Positions 37,552 through 53,224 of a stretch of DNA of 64,000 bases are shown piece after piece (within the stretch, counting starts at the first letter, position 1; every line of letters starts with the position of its first letter). The notes under the pieces were generated by a model. It ran no database searches. It was not told the origin of the DNA and saw nothing but the letters and a program-made list of their open reading frames with translations. The position numbers and the translations under genes are program-made. This DNA comes from Litomosoides sigmodontis (Eukaryota > Nematoda > Chromadorea > Rhabditida > Onchocercidae), in NCBI GenBank assembly GCA_963070105.1, contig OY718803.1, forward strand, positions 7,855,823 through 7,919,822, given 5' to 3'.

Positions 37552-40500
37552 ATGGATAGGGACTTTAAATCAGGTTCTATTGTGTGGGCTAAGATGAAAG
37601 GATTCCCACCATGGCCAGCCATGGTAAGTTTGCGTATAGAAAATTAATTTGAAATTTTGCTTTTCATAGAAAGAATTTGTTAGATTTTAATCGTGTTTTG
37701 ATGATTGCTGTAAATGATAGAGATTATTCTGAAATGGGTGATTATTACAGATAATGCAACCATCGGAGAAATTGGAAGGTATACCCGCTGGTCGTTACTC
37801 AGTGCTGTTTTGTGGTACACATGAAACAGCGATAATGAAGAAGAGTGATTTGTTTGATTACCATGCGTATCGTAACGAATATGAAGTGCAGCGGAAAATT
37901 AAGGTAACCTCGAAGTTTTCCACTTTGATGTGCATGTTCGAAATTTTTCAACTTGGGGCTTTCTATCCTTCAAGATTTTTTAACATTGCAGTTTCATGGG
38001 GTTAATTAAACTGTTGTTAGCTTTTTAAGGGTTTTACTGAAGCTCTACAAGAAGCACGTGAAGCTGCTAGTTGTGTGGAACCCAGTTTGACCACACCAAC
38101 AACTCCAGAAGTATGTTTATCAGCTGTGATTGAGAAGTCACCAGGTCCATCAAGTGCTAATTCTTTGCCAGGTTTTTCTTATTTTCGTTTGCTGTATTTT
38201 GTTATGTGAAGTAAGCTTGGCAGCATTTGGAGCACCTTGAAAAACTTTTGCTTAAACTATATCTGAGATGGTCATGTTTTAATATATTTTGCAGTGTAAG
38301 ATGTTGGTTCGTTTTAACCGTTGAAAGTTTGAATGTCTGACGAGTTTCTTTAGGTGCTAAAGTTAGTGGTGTAAGTAGATGTCGGAGGAAATCGAGTCGA
38401 TCCGATAACAGCGAGGGCTTATTGGAAAATCTTTTATCAAGTCCATCCACATCTTCACCTCTTCCATCCAGAATGCGGACGCCGTCCCTTTCGCCAAGTA
38501 ATTTTGCATAATGAATATTTATAAATCATAGAAATCGGTATTCCGTGAGCAGCTATATTATGTCAGATAAATAATATGGAAATCATTTTATTTCAGTTAA
38601 GGATAACGCTGATGTAAGAAGTGAACGGAGGCGTCTAGGAAGTTTTACGTCTATCTCGAGTCGTAACAAAACGAATTCGCTTTCTCAATCGTTTGATATA
38701 GATTTGGGAGAAGTAAATTTTAGCTCTTTCTATACAACACACTAATTGGTTCACATTTGTAAATGTTAGATTGATTTGAAATAAAAAATCAGTCAAACTT
38801 CAGGTTTTTCACTAATTATTTTGCCTATCATTTATTTTCCAGGATCCCATGTTACCAATTTTAAGTGAAGGTAGTTGTAATTTTCTACTTGATGGAATTA
38901 GTGCAGACATCGATGAAATTTCAAGGCCACCAATGAAAGGTGGCGTTAAATGTTCGAAATCTATTGTTGGACATTATTTATCATCTGGCAAACTACGTGA
39001 ACGTTTCAACAGCTCATCTTCAGGACGCACAAGGTTTATTTAAATCCACAGTATTGTCATATTCATGGTGTATGTTGTCATATACACTCTAAACCGTGCA
39101 TTGGTTGCCTACAAAACATCCGCTTTTGTTCAAACTCCGTATTTCTTATGAGAAAGCTTTAATTTGAAATAATTGTATATTTCATTCTGATGATTTTTAT
39201 TCTTTCTTTTTTATCTGCGATCCACGTATTGAGTAATCCATTCGAGTTTTTCTAGATTATTCTCTGGCATGTCAGATGGTTTTGACGATTTATTCGGGTC
39301 ATCACCACTCTTCAGCCCTACAGATCCATTGTCGTCGTTGTCGTTTAGCGATATTCTGGGCGCGTCTGATGATCATCCGCTAGCAGGTTTCGATCAACAG
39401 AACTTCGAATTTCATCAGCAGAATTCTGACCAAAAGAACTGTTCAAGTTGTGGTTATCATTGCATTCTATATGGTCTGAAATGGAGGTTTGACTTTGCTT
39501 TAATACAAAAAATGAAAATCATGATAATCTTAGAGTGGAAAGTTTTGAGCTTTTCATATTATCTAATTCTGCAGATGTGCAAACGCGAATTGCTTAAAAT
39601 GGAACGAAGTTCATGAGCCATCAGCCTCTGAATTAAATAATCAATTGCCATGTTTTGTGGTTAGTGTCTTTGTTTCTTCAAATTTCTCAAACTTTGAAAA
39701 GTTTTCAGCCTTCATGCAAGATTTTTTCATTCTATTTTCAAGTTTTCTGATGTATATCATGTGGATCAAATTGTATTTAGTTCTCTATTTTAGAAAGAGA
39801 ATCCTGAAGATGTTAAAACCGATCTTGTAACCCTGAATGTTTCTCAAAGTGCTAAGCTACATGATAGCGCTTTGGACAGCATTCGTGATCCAGTCACTGC
39901 AAATATCATACCTGATTGTGTATCATCAGATTCATTCGCTAATATTTTTGCTCAAACATCACTGCAGTCCATAACAAAAGTTGAAAACGATTCTAATCAA
40001 GTTCAAGGATATTCCCAATGTGTTGCGCAGGAAGATCTATTTCCAACTTCAATACAATCTTTAGTTTCCTCCCAGACTCAGAATGAATCACTTGCGGATA
40101 ACCAGAACATTAGGAGAGCCGGGACTGGACGTCCTAAATTTTAGTTAGTTTTCAAATTGTTTTATATGAATAATATTTGTATTTGTTTGTTCTTTATTCA
40201 TATGTTCTGATTTCACATTCTTTTATTTTTGCGGCTTTAATGGTATCGTAGAATACTAGCAAGCAAGCACCTTCTGACATTTAATCTCTGACATGCAATT
40301 TCAGAATAATTTTTGATCCTTTTACCTTGTAATAAAAGGTTCCAAAAAACCAATTTTTTCATTCTCTCTTATTTTTCTTCAGTAAAGTGGAGAAAACTCC
40401 TTTGGTAGCTGAAGATGGCTGCAGGCACTGTTTTCACTGTAACGGGCAAGTACGACCGCAGATGTGTGGTGGTAATAGACACAGGTAACTGTTTTACGTC

Positions 40501-41694
40501 AAACCTTTTTTTAAAAATAGTTTTGGGGTGCGCTGGACTCAAATTCAGGACAAATCAGTTACTGTATCATCATCAGCTCTAGAAGTCTTGAGCATTAATA
40601 TTATTTCCAAGTCTTTTTATTTTTTTAGGTGGCGCTGTGTCGATAAGAAATGCCGAAAATGGTATGGATGGGTTAGGAGTCATGAAGAGATACCCAAGGT
40701 AAGAAATTTGAGTTTTCATTTGTTGCATACAGATAATATAAACTACTTTTTTAAGGACTTGGGCAAAAAAGGGAGATGGAAGGATCTTATCAAAATTCGA
40801 AGGAAATCACCATCAGTTAGTGATAATGAAGGCGAACAGGTTGCTTTAATTTCATTTAAATCTAATTTTCAAATTCAAGCGCAGTCATGCTACAAAATTT
40901 ATGAGCGTAATGGCTGAGCTTTTCTTTCGTCTTCTGTCGCAGAATTTTTTGATTTCTGGTTAATTTACTTGTATGCTTCGTGATTTTCAGAGTGAAGGAG
41001 TTAGAAGAACTGCAAGGAAAACCACAAGGCAGTCAGGTATTCATACCTTTGTTTTGTTTCATGAAATCAGATTTTTAGGAAGGTGACAATGAGCAGCATA
41101 GGTACAAATTTTTTGTTGGACTCTTAGTTGTCAGGATAATTTTTTTAATTTGAAAATTCTGAAGTTGTTCAGGTAATCGGGCTCGTTCTGCGGGAGCCAT
41201 GCAGTTGAGGAGTTGTATGGAGCGGAGGGTACGGTGGTGGACAAATGAAAAAAGGGAAAGTGGATTATCTCCAGAGAGGGAATTTCCAAGTGACGCGCTA
41301 GATGCAGCTGCCGTTTGCATCACAGTGTCGAAATCAATGACTTCAGCGGCTAATACACGGTATGGCTTAATATCAGCAGTATGATAGTATTTTCGTATTT
41401 CAGTTATCAGTCTTTTCATTGTTTCATTTTGGTATGGAAAAATAGTACTTAACTGCATTTAACAAATGAATGAATGATTTATTATTGAAACTATTTGTCA
41501 CCGTTTTAATGTAACATTGTAGAACTGATGAACCGGGTACAGTGGATGGATCATTGGATCTGTTAATGGATACACTGTTCAGCTTATTAGCACCACTCGT
41601 AGCGCTAACGAAGCAGGTACCCAGTGTTTTGGACCAAGAGACAGAAAAGAAACTTTGGGAAGCATGTGCTCTACATACACCAAAATTTGCGTAG
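37552..41694 (+). CDS. PWWP-domain chromatin protein with duplicated zinc motif
   Basis: Fifteen exons, 37552-37623, 37751-37903, 38030-38171, 38354-38497, 38597-38712, 38843-39033, 39256-39486, 39575-39659, 39794-40143, 40383-40484, 40629-40698, 40756-40839, 40991-41036, 41173-41359 and 41523-41694, give 714 residues with consistent phases. Residues 1-85 are a PWWP domain (SIVWAKMKGFPPWPAM, FCGTHETA), the methyl-histone reader also found in GLYR1/NDF, which it resembles most. A Ser-rich linker follows. Two copies of a Cys motif then appear: C335-x2-C338 with W349-R-C351-x4-C356-x-K-W359, and C508-x2-C511 with W530-R-C532-x4-C537-x-K-W540. A GRP segment precedes the second. The C-terminus has basic RRKS segments and a hydrophobic helix (DLLMDTLFSLLAPLVALTKQ). 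I do not know a described protein with this combination. Probably nuclear and DNA- or chromatin-bound. Confidence 0.82.
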
Positions 41695-42196
41695 TTTGAA
41701 GTTTGTAGCTTTTTGAAGTTGTTAAAATGTTAGTTCAGAAAATTTTCTAATTTTAGTTAATACATAGACTAGATTTTGGGATATCTGAATCTCTTATGTC
41801 TTTTTTAATTATGAAATCATTGTATTACTGTTAAGGAACCACAAAAATGTAGAAGTTAGTATCCCAGTACCTTGTGGAGTACACTAACAGTGACCGGAGA
41901 AGTATGAATGACGACACTTTCATCATTGTATTGAAATATCTCGTATTTTTGAAAGTTACTCGAATTATAGATCATTCCCTCTCCTTCGCCTTTTTTCGTG
42001 TCATATTTACTTACTCTGCAGTTGTGTGAGGTAACTGAACTTTCAGTTGAATTTTAAATCTTCTTAGATTTCTTAGATTCTTGTTGACGACGTTTATTGT
42101 TATTGTTTTATTCAGTATTACAATTTGGGACAGGAACTTGCTAGTCTCTGTGGTCGTATTTAAGGCTGTGGTTTTTATTTAAAAATATTCTCAAAA
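41695..42196. other. 3' region of the PWWP gene
   Basis: AT-rich, with no coding region recognised. A lysine-rich minus-strand frame ending near 42050 has an in-frame stop and no acceptor. Confidence 0.5.
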
Positions 42197-42412
42197 TTAA
42201 CATAATACTTCGGAGTATGTGGTTTCTTTCGTATAGATATCACAAGGCTCGTCAAACTTCGACGACTCTTTATAAAAAACAAGACACAGCTTACCAATGT
42301 ATGGCGGAATGGGAACTTTGACTTTACTGTCATATTTATAATTCCGCACGTTTTTGTGATGCTTTATATTCTTCGAAAATTTCTGTTTACGTTTCCCGCC
42401 ACCTAATTTCAT
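42197..42412 (-). CDS. Possible small basic protein, 71 residues
   Basis: A single open frame starting MKLGGGKRKQKFSKNIKHHK. It is very rich in Lys/Arg at the start and has a SKVKVPIPPYIG segment in the middle. A CTTTACTAG just before the ATG could be a leader acceptor. A GTAAG inside the frame (after PYIG) might be a donor, but no matching downstream exon was found. The N-terminal half looks like a nucleolar or ribosome-associated basic protein, without a recognised family. It may be the first exon of something larger. Confidence 0.3.
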   Translation of the reverse strand: MKLGGGKRKQKFSKNIKHHKNVRNYKYDSKVKVPIPPYIGKLCLVFYKESSKFDEPCDIYTKETTYSEVLC

Positions 42413-43410
42413 GACACTAGTAAAGTTACACACACGCTTAGTTTTTTTCCTGTAGTCGGTTTCTTTTCTGCAAAATTTATAATATTGCGGCTGGCGGTAA
42501 ATCCCGGTTACTGTGGTGCTTTCTATCCCTCGTTGTACTTACCGTTATTTCACGTTCAGTTTATTCTACCATTGTTGTTAGATTTATTGTTGAGGTAAAG
42601 AAAGTAAATGGAAAATTTTTTCTCCAAAAAACCCATATATACACTAAAAAGCACAATTAGATAAAGCATACACATGTACCGGGAAAATGTTTCGTACAAA
42701 CTAGGCCAGCTTACACCTGGAAGTACGAAAGAAATATTTCTAATTTTCAAGTATTTACGAAGAGGAATATGCAAAACAAAGAAATATCGCAATATTATTG
42801 ATTATGCATGGTACATGGTGGCGAAGGATGTGTTACACGTTATATTGGAACTAATGCTTTCCATCTTTATTCGAAGCTACCCGGTACATATATTAAGCTT
42901 GCAATTTCTACAGAGAATAGTTGGCTTAAAACAACCGAAAATCTAGAATGAAGTCACAAAAGAATTCATAAAAAACTGATTCCCACTGGCGAGAAATAGT
43001 AGTACTCCCGCTGTGACTGGTCTGGAAGTCCTTCGCACCCACTTTCCTTCCGAAACGTTGCAGTCGCAGAGGTCTAATTACGTTTGTTATTCTTCAGACG
43101 GGAAAATTAAGTGCAAGGAATTTATAAATGATTCAAAAAAAAGTAAATCTGAGACTAGCATAGCGTAGGAGAAAGTTTTTCTACTATAAATCCTTTTGCC
43201 AACAATGACTATAAGTCTATTCCACAACAGTTATGACCTTTTTCCTATTTTCCGACTGCACTTACATGGAAGATAAGTGAATAAATGATTGTGCTCCGGA
43301 AATTAAACTTGTAATGTTTTACTGAATCCCTTGACAGCATCATACATCCATCCATCCATCCATGTGACAAAGTTTTCGGAAAAATTAAACAAGAACAAAA
43401 GTCAATTACC
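42413..43410. other. Intergenic stretch
   Basis: A plus-strand open frame at 42674-42946 contains a hydrophobic run but no family signature. A CATC microsatellite lies at about 43346-43363. The right end should be the syntaxin 3' UTR. Confidence 0.45.
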
Positions 43411-46218
<2,808 letters not shown>

Positions 46219-46225
46219 TCCTTTC

Positions 46226-49156
46226 CTGAAAATAAAGGGACAACGCTGTATTAAATTAGGACATAAAAATGCTGACAAACACGGTGTAAAAAATATAATG
46301 ACGTGACTCATGCACAACTAAATAATACCTCTTTTTTTGCTCCATCAAGTTGAACTCAACAGAAATTTAAATTGGATAATTCCGAAAGAATAAGTGGAAA
46401 GAGATAAAAAAAGAGAAAAGAAATGCCAGAAAGCTTAAAAGCTTGACACTTCAGAAGACAAATGTATCGTTGTGTGTTGATTACTGCTCCACGAAAAAAA
46501 CATCAATTCAGCTTTAGTCATTTCACGTCATACTATCCTTGTTGAAGTGCAATAATTAATGTACTAAATATAAAAACTGTTAAGAGATAACACTCTTGTC
46601 GCACAATGTAGTAATACCTTCATAGCTATACGTCTCCTACATTGTTTTAAGAGCCTATTTATCAGTCGAACTTGTTCATTGCTACTTTGAAGACAGTAAA
46701 ATAGCCTTCACGAAGTTACGAAACAAAGAAATTTCATAATTATGCACTGTCAACACTTTTGAGAAAGAAGAGGACTTCGTCATAAATTATTTCAAAAAAT
46801 TATGGAATAACTTGAGAATTTACGGGGAAAGCTTGATTTACAATAATCAAAAGATGGTGCGTTGAATAAGCAATCTTTTTCTGCTCAACATATTACATGT
46901 TTTAATTAGCACTCTCTCATTTCCACACTTTTGATAATTGTGAACGTGAACGAGACTAAGATATGAAGAAGACCCATGGCATGGGGCATGAGGAGGGTGA
47001 AGCACCGTCCGTCGGGCATGCAATAAACAATTCCTTTGAAGTATTGGTGGAACTAACTGGTCACACAAAACAACACCTGTTCCTTCCTCTCCCCTTATAG
47101 AATGTGCCGTGACAACAAAAACAAAAAATATATCTCAAAAAATACATTCCTCCACGAAGCCTTTCTTCCTCCGAATTCCCGACGACAGTGAAGAAAAGAA
47201 GACCCTCGAGATATCACGAAAAGAGAATAACTAGTTTGCTTGTTAGTTATTGTTGTGCATCATCTGAATATGAAGCAATCAATTTCTTCTAATTAGTACA
47301 AGCAGAAACAATCAATGGAAGGATTACGCATTCACTCTCCTCTCTTCCTATGCTATTACTACCATTAGTATGCGAATTTTTCGCATCATTCAAATTACAG
47401 CTCTGGAAAATTTACATAAAAATTTAGATAGCCTCTTCGTGAACCATGCAAAGTGACAAGCTACTAAAACTATCAAACTACCACGCTGTCGTTAACGCCA
47501 ATAACAGCTTCCAACAAAAAATGTTTACAACAATATTGGAGAAAGAGAAACCAAACTCTCATCATACACTTCACCATTTCCAGCACAATCTACCTGTAAA
47601 CAACAGCGATGCATCCTTTAATTGCACACAATGAGATAAAAGAAAATTGCAATCAACGATGTCAACGAAATTTCACACCACCAAATAAATCTATAATTTG
47701 ACGTCGGAGCTGAACACAAAATCAATCTACCGTTTCGCCATTCTACCAACCTACCCCTTCTTATGCCCACCTCCGATTATCATTGAAGAGACTGCTTTGC
47801 ATATCATCAATATAGTGTTGTACGATGACAACACTTGTTAGGAAATCATTAATTATAACAAATTAATTTTCTGATTCAAACTTATCTCAGTCAAATTTCC
47901 TACACCACTCGCTTGCACAATGAAAATTAAGTTACATGCACTATCTCTCTCTCTCTCTCTCTCTCTCTGAACAGTCACTGAGAGAACAATAATTACTGAA
48001 CTACTGAATCATGTCCAATAGGAATTTACAAAATTATGAAGTACGACAAAGCCACTCATCGCTGATATCATAACTACTACCATTCATTCTCACTCTCTAA
48101 CTTCTCTCTAACTCGGTTCATTATGAAACATTTTTCTAGCTTTTCAATCATCGTTGGAAATCCGTCTTTTTTATTAATCATATTAAATTACTGACGAACA
48201 AATCAGGGAGAAAAAAAATGACTCAGCGTGTTTGGATTAACATTATAGAATGAACTAAGACAACATGACGTTACAACTCTTAAAATGAATAAAAAAGAAA
48301 TTAGTTGTAAGGCTGATTAAGCCAGCATTATCCGCAAAAATTTTCTACTGAATAAATCCATTTTATTTATGTACAAATAACAGCAAAACCCGTAGAGAGA
48401 AATTGTTCCATGCTGGGAAAACAAACAGATGATTACAACGAGTGGAAAAAATGCTTTTAAAATAATTTAGTGTTACATTTGCAAAACAACTATTAACAAT
48501 AAGATGAACTTGTCCGAACATTTTATTTTGCGACCTGTTTTATCTATATTTGATTAGAATAGCTGGGTATTAAATCATTTCGAATATTTCGCTCTTTTTC
48601 TTAACAAAATAGGTCAAATCTGCTCAGTAAAAAAATGCAGTCCGTGAAATTTTCCCGAATTAAAAGAATTTCATGGCGTACAAAGCAAATTCACAATAAA
48701 AACCCTGACAAATAAAAAACAAGGAATAATAAAGAAGCGAAATAAGAACATCAAATCGAATTATGATATCATGAGAGGAGTGCTGACGAATACAATATAG
48801 TAAAATGATATACAAAAATGCTAGAAATAAAAGGCATATATATACATATATATTCAATGAAGGTCTTAAATATGAATAAATACAACTGCTGTTGTAGCTC
48901 TTTTAGTTCGATGAGCATGTAAATTTAACATGCAATTTTCCTTTTCTATTCGGGTAGACCTCTTTTACTCAATGTCCATCAATTCTAAGGCAATTATAAA
49001 AATTAAAAGAGTACACTTAATTCTCTAATAATTAAACTTATTAGAAAATGATCATTAAAAAACAACAATGAGCAAATATATTAGAGGTAGTACAAAAGGA
49101 AAAGAACACAAGAGTTGGAAGATGGAAGACTTAAAATAAGAAATAAAAGCAAATAG
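46226..49156. other. Long intergenic stretch syntaxin to fcp-1
   Basis: Almost 3 kb on the minus-strand path between the fcp-1 stop and the syntaxin start, with no convincing gene. It holds the syntaxin promoter and the fcp-1 3' UTR. A CT run lies at 47942-47970. Open frames at 46847-47068 (-) and 47446-47634 (+) show no family content or splice support. Confidence 0.5.
47942..47970. repeat. CT dinucleotide microsatellite
   Basis: An uninterrupted CT run between the syntaxin and fcp-1 genes. Confidence 0.95.
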
Positions 49157-52100
49157 TCACATTGCAAAAAACTGCCGCTCAACATCAGCTGCCATATCGT
49201 CATCATCTGATTCTGATTCACCAGAACATGATGATTTGTTAGATTCATCCTCTTCTTCCTTTTCTAAAGCCTGTTTCTTACTGGATGAAGCACTACTTTC
49301 ATCATCATTCCTTTCATACCTTCGTTTCACTGTTCCCTCTTCTCTTGAGGATGAACTAGTCAATGATTTTTCTTCTAGATTTTCATCATCATTCTCAGAC
49401 TCATCCTCCGATAATGCTTCATCAACCTAAAACATTAGCTAAAATAATCTGGGAAATGTAATTATCAATAACCGAAACAATTGCGTACTTCAAACTGTTG
49501 GTCACTAAACGAAGCAAAAAAACCTACTTCATCAGTCATAAGCGACAAGGCTTCTTTACCCAATGTAGGAAGTCTTGAGATTTCATCAACGATAATAGTC
49601 CCACCGTGAAGTCTTTCTGCGCTTCGTGGTTCATCCCTCAGTAATTCAAATTCCTTTTCGTCCGCCTAAAAATTTAGTTATAAATTAAATGATGACCGGC
49701 AAAAACAACATCATCATTGTAATATGCAAGTTTTTCCATGATGGCAATATGTAACGAGCTACCACTCCAATGACCGGAATCGCTTGCCAAATGTTTGCTG
49801 AAATGACAAGTTAATTTAAACATAAAGCTACATATTTAATAAACCGAATAAACAAAACGATACCTTTTCCCATCTTTCGACACAAGCAAATAACCATTTA
49901 GGATTTACTATAGATATATTTGGTAGTTTGTGCGCTTCATGAACTTTTCTAAAAAATGTCTGTACTTTCATTTTCATACAAATCATAGCACTGGCAAGCA
50001 ATTAAGTTATGAATACATGACCAGCTCTTTTTTTGGCAGAATCGCATCGAAATAGTGCAGATATGGCAATGAGTAACATAAATGAAATATGCCAGCGCTA
50101 CAGTTCTGAGGAAAAAACAATATACGGATCGGCAGTGGTAAAATTCTAAACAGTTCAAAACTGCATTCTATGTATCATTCATGTTAATCCGCTAGCAAAG
50201 ACAGAGACGGAATTAACACAGTTAGATAGCACGACGATGTAAAAAAAGTTCTCTTTTCAATTTATAATTCGAAAAAAAAAGGTGCATTTAAGCGCTACAT
50301 GCTTATATCCCTTCCAGAAAAAAACAAAATTAAAGTAGAATTAGAATGAAAACTGCACTAACGTTGTGCCCCACCGTGCGGCGATTACGTGAGTTGTGGA
50401 ATTACTCACATTATCCGTGACAACAGCACCAAACTGCACACATAATCGGTATGCTTCCGTTTTTGTAACATCAACATCAACGGGTACAATGCCACTGAAT
50501 ACTATCGAACAATCACGCAATACTTGTTTTCGAAAATATGATATTATTCCTTTCAAATCCTCAAATTCCATATGTCACGAATTTCCAAAAAAAAAAAGAT
50601 CCACAGAAAGTAAAATGTTCACAAGCATACTGTGATACTATTAGGAAAACAATTTCCGAATTGTTCACATGTCATACAGAGTTTCACCGTGTTTTAATAT
50701 TCCATTAGCACCCATTACTACCAAATAGTCAAGAAACACTCGTTCTCAAAGATATGCAAAAAAACCCAAAATTTTATATCATTAAGAAAACAAAAATAAA
50801 ATGCACAAAATGTATAGAAAAATTTCTCTTATTTTTTTCCAAAATAAATAAATAAATTTGTCAAGCATACCGGGAAACGATTTACTTTTGTATCGTCAAA
50901 TAGTTCGTAAAAAGCTCTGTGTATTTTAGTAAGAACAATTGCAACATATTCTAATGATTCATCGTCCTCTGATTCCATGTCCTGTTCCGCATAACTGCCG
51001 GAATGAGCATTTTCACCTTTTTCGTATCTCGGAGCATTAACATCACCAATTTCTTTAAAGAATCGATACGGTTTTACCTAAAAATGAAGCCCATATACAA
51101 TTAAACTTATGAATTCATGACATTGTGCACTTATGATAACAAAATTATGAAGTTTGTCAGGGTTTAATAACCTGGATAAGGGCATCTGAATATTGCCAAA
51201 CATCGGGCCTATCATCAATCATCACAATCATATGATCACCACATGGAAACAATGCTTGCATATTTCTTGTTTTATACATTGCACAAAACAATTCATCACG
51301 TGATAATATCCCTTAAATATTAGTTTGCACCATGATTTACATGTAAAATTCTATTCTCACTTCCGATATACAAAATTTACGCAATAAGCAGGCGATTGAC
51401 TGCCTCGTAGGACAAAGATAAACAACATTTATATAAAAATTGGGCATGAATACTAATTAAATTTTTCTATGAAAAAATGAAGTATACTTAACAAAAAGTA
51501 ATGCAGTCTAAAGCACTTATGTTTTCGACACTTTTACTAGATTTTTTGAAAAATGTTAACTAAATCAGCGCATATGGTCTAAAGATATTCGTAGCTGACT
51601 CAAACAAATTAGAGCAAAGTAACTGACTGTGTCCGAAATATATCTTATCCGGATCTAAAAATTCAGCGATACGATGCGCGTACTGTCTTTCTCCGTAACT
51701 AATTATGTGCATTTCATACAATTCAGCCATACGACGCAAAAATTCGCGTGCATACGGACGAATTTTTGTGTAGAAATTAGTTCCTTTCAATTTGTAATGC
51801 AAAACATCCTGAAAAGGACATCACCAAAATATGTTTACTAATAATGCAGCACGCACAATAGAAAGGATAAAATGGATACTCGTTGGGCGCTAATGCCTAA
51901 TTTCTCTCCACGGAAGGTAATGAGCACAAAATTGAACTTTGCTTCTTATAATTAATCTGAAATCTAGCTGCCTGCGTAGTAAAAAGGAAAGTTAAAATTG
52001 AAAACTATTAAACTAAAACTTTAAAGTTTGAAATGATTACCGTATCCTTGTCCACTTTAAAAATATGGTTGGTTGTATGTATAAGTGTTTGGTCTAAATC

Positions 52101-53224
52101 AACCAATAACACCAATTTGTGTGCTTTTAAGAGCAATTCACGATCTCGATTGCCTATCTTTCGAGCCAACTAAAATTCCGACTCTTTTTTTAAAAAAAAA
52201 ACAGATTTCAGTGCATACGAATGAATTCTTAACAGGTTGTTAAAGAGAAATTTAGAATAAACCTCATCAGAGACGATCAATTCAGGAACATGATGTATCA
52301 TTGACACGTTTGCAGTAGTGGCTTCCATCAAATCTCCAGAAGTTCCTGGTTTACTGCAAAGCGCTTTATCTTTCTCAAAGTCTTCTCTCAAGCTTCAAGA
52401 AATCAGAAACAAAATGTTAAGTTACTTCCTCAAAAAAGCACAAGGAATTACTGGTAAAAATATAAACCAACCCTCTCAAATCCTTGCCGCACGATGCGCA
52501 CATATCTTTAATAACAATCGCATGACTACAAGGCCGCAAACTGGCAACTGTCGTACCCTTCATTAATTTCTGTAAAAAAGCAAAAACTTCCAAATCGAAA
52601 GTAGTTTCTGCAAGACGCTTCAACTTCACATTTATTTGAGAGCATTCGTTGAAGAATTCAACAGTTATGAAGAGTACATCAATTTTAAATGCGAAATCAA
52701 TCAACTTAGGAGAAGTAAACTTGCAGTTTCCACTACATGTCCTACCAATCCATCGTTTTAAACAACAAAGAAAGTTGTCATGCACCACAAACTGCTTAAA
52801 ACAGAATAAGTTATTACCAGTTTTTTACTACTTCTTTTCAAATTACACGTCTAATATTGATACTTTATTGATTAGATTATAATTTAAAAGGAAAATTCAC
52901 CAGCTGTCCAATTGTTTGCCTGTGGTAGAAGTAAAGAAGTTAAAAAATACTTATGTGATATAGATACTTTTGATCTATTAATTTTCAGGAATAAAATATA
53001 ATATACATGGAAAACTGAATAAAACATACTTTTCCCCTTTTAATGGTAGTGTCAATAGTAACTACGCCAGATAGAGAAGTTTTTAACGGCTTCTTTTCAT
53101 CACTTTTACTGCTGTAGATAAGAAGGACGGCATCAGCAGAAACAAATGCGCCATCGATGACTTTCCAACTAACCATTTCACCCTCCTCGTCATCATCAAA
53201 TATTACATCCGTTTTACTTTCCAT
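49157..53224 (-). CDS. fcp-1: RNA polymerase II CTD phosphatase FCP1
   Basis: Removes phosphates, mainly from Ser2 of the polymerase II C-terminal heptads, to recycle the enzyme. Exons on the complement, 53224-53030, 52569-52472, 52392-52263, 52169-52041, 51808-51628, 51311-51172, 51077-50871, 50559-50363, 49948-49864, 49665-49528 and 49426-49157, give 589 residues. Domains: an N-terminal lipoyl-like beta domain with a C-x2-C pair (MCASCGKDL); the FCP1 catalytic domain with D165-L-D167-Q-T169 and HTTNHIFKVD; the helical insertion and its end IDDRPDVWQYSD; a BRCT domain (SIVFSGIVP to NPKWLFACVERWEK); and an acidic tail ending DDDDMAADVERQFFAM, as in the TFIIF-binding end of the family. The catalytic aspartates are intact. 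Divergent from mtx-1. Confidence 0.96.

Noticed and set aside
49680..49800. Possible extra fcp-1 exon with a readable frame after a TTTCAG
   Set aside because: Its frame does not fit the neighbouring exons, whereas joining exon 49948-49864 directly to 49665-49528 keeps phase and matches the FCP1 family. It could be an alternative exon, but there is no support.
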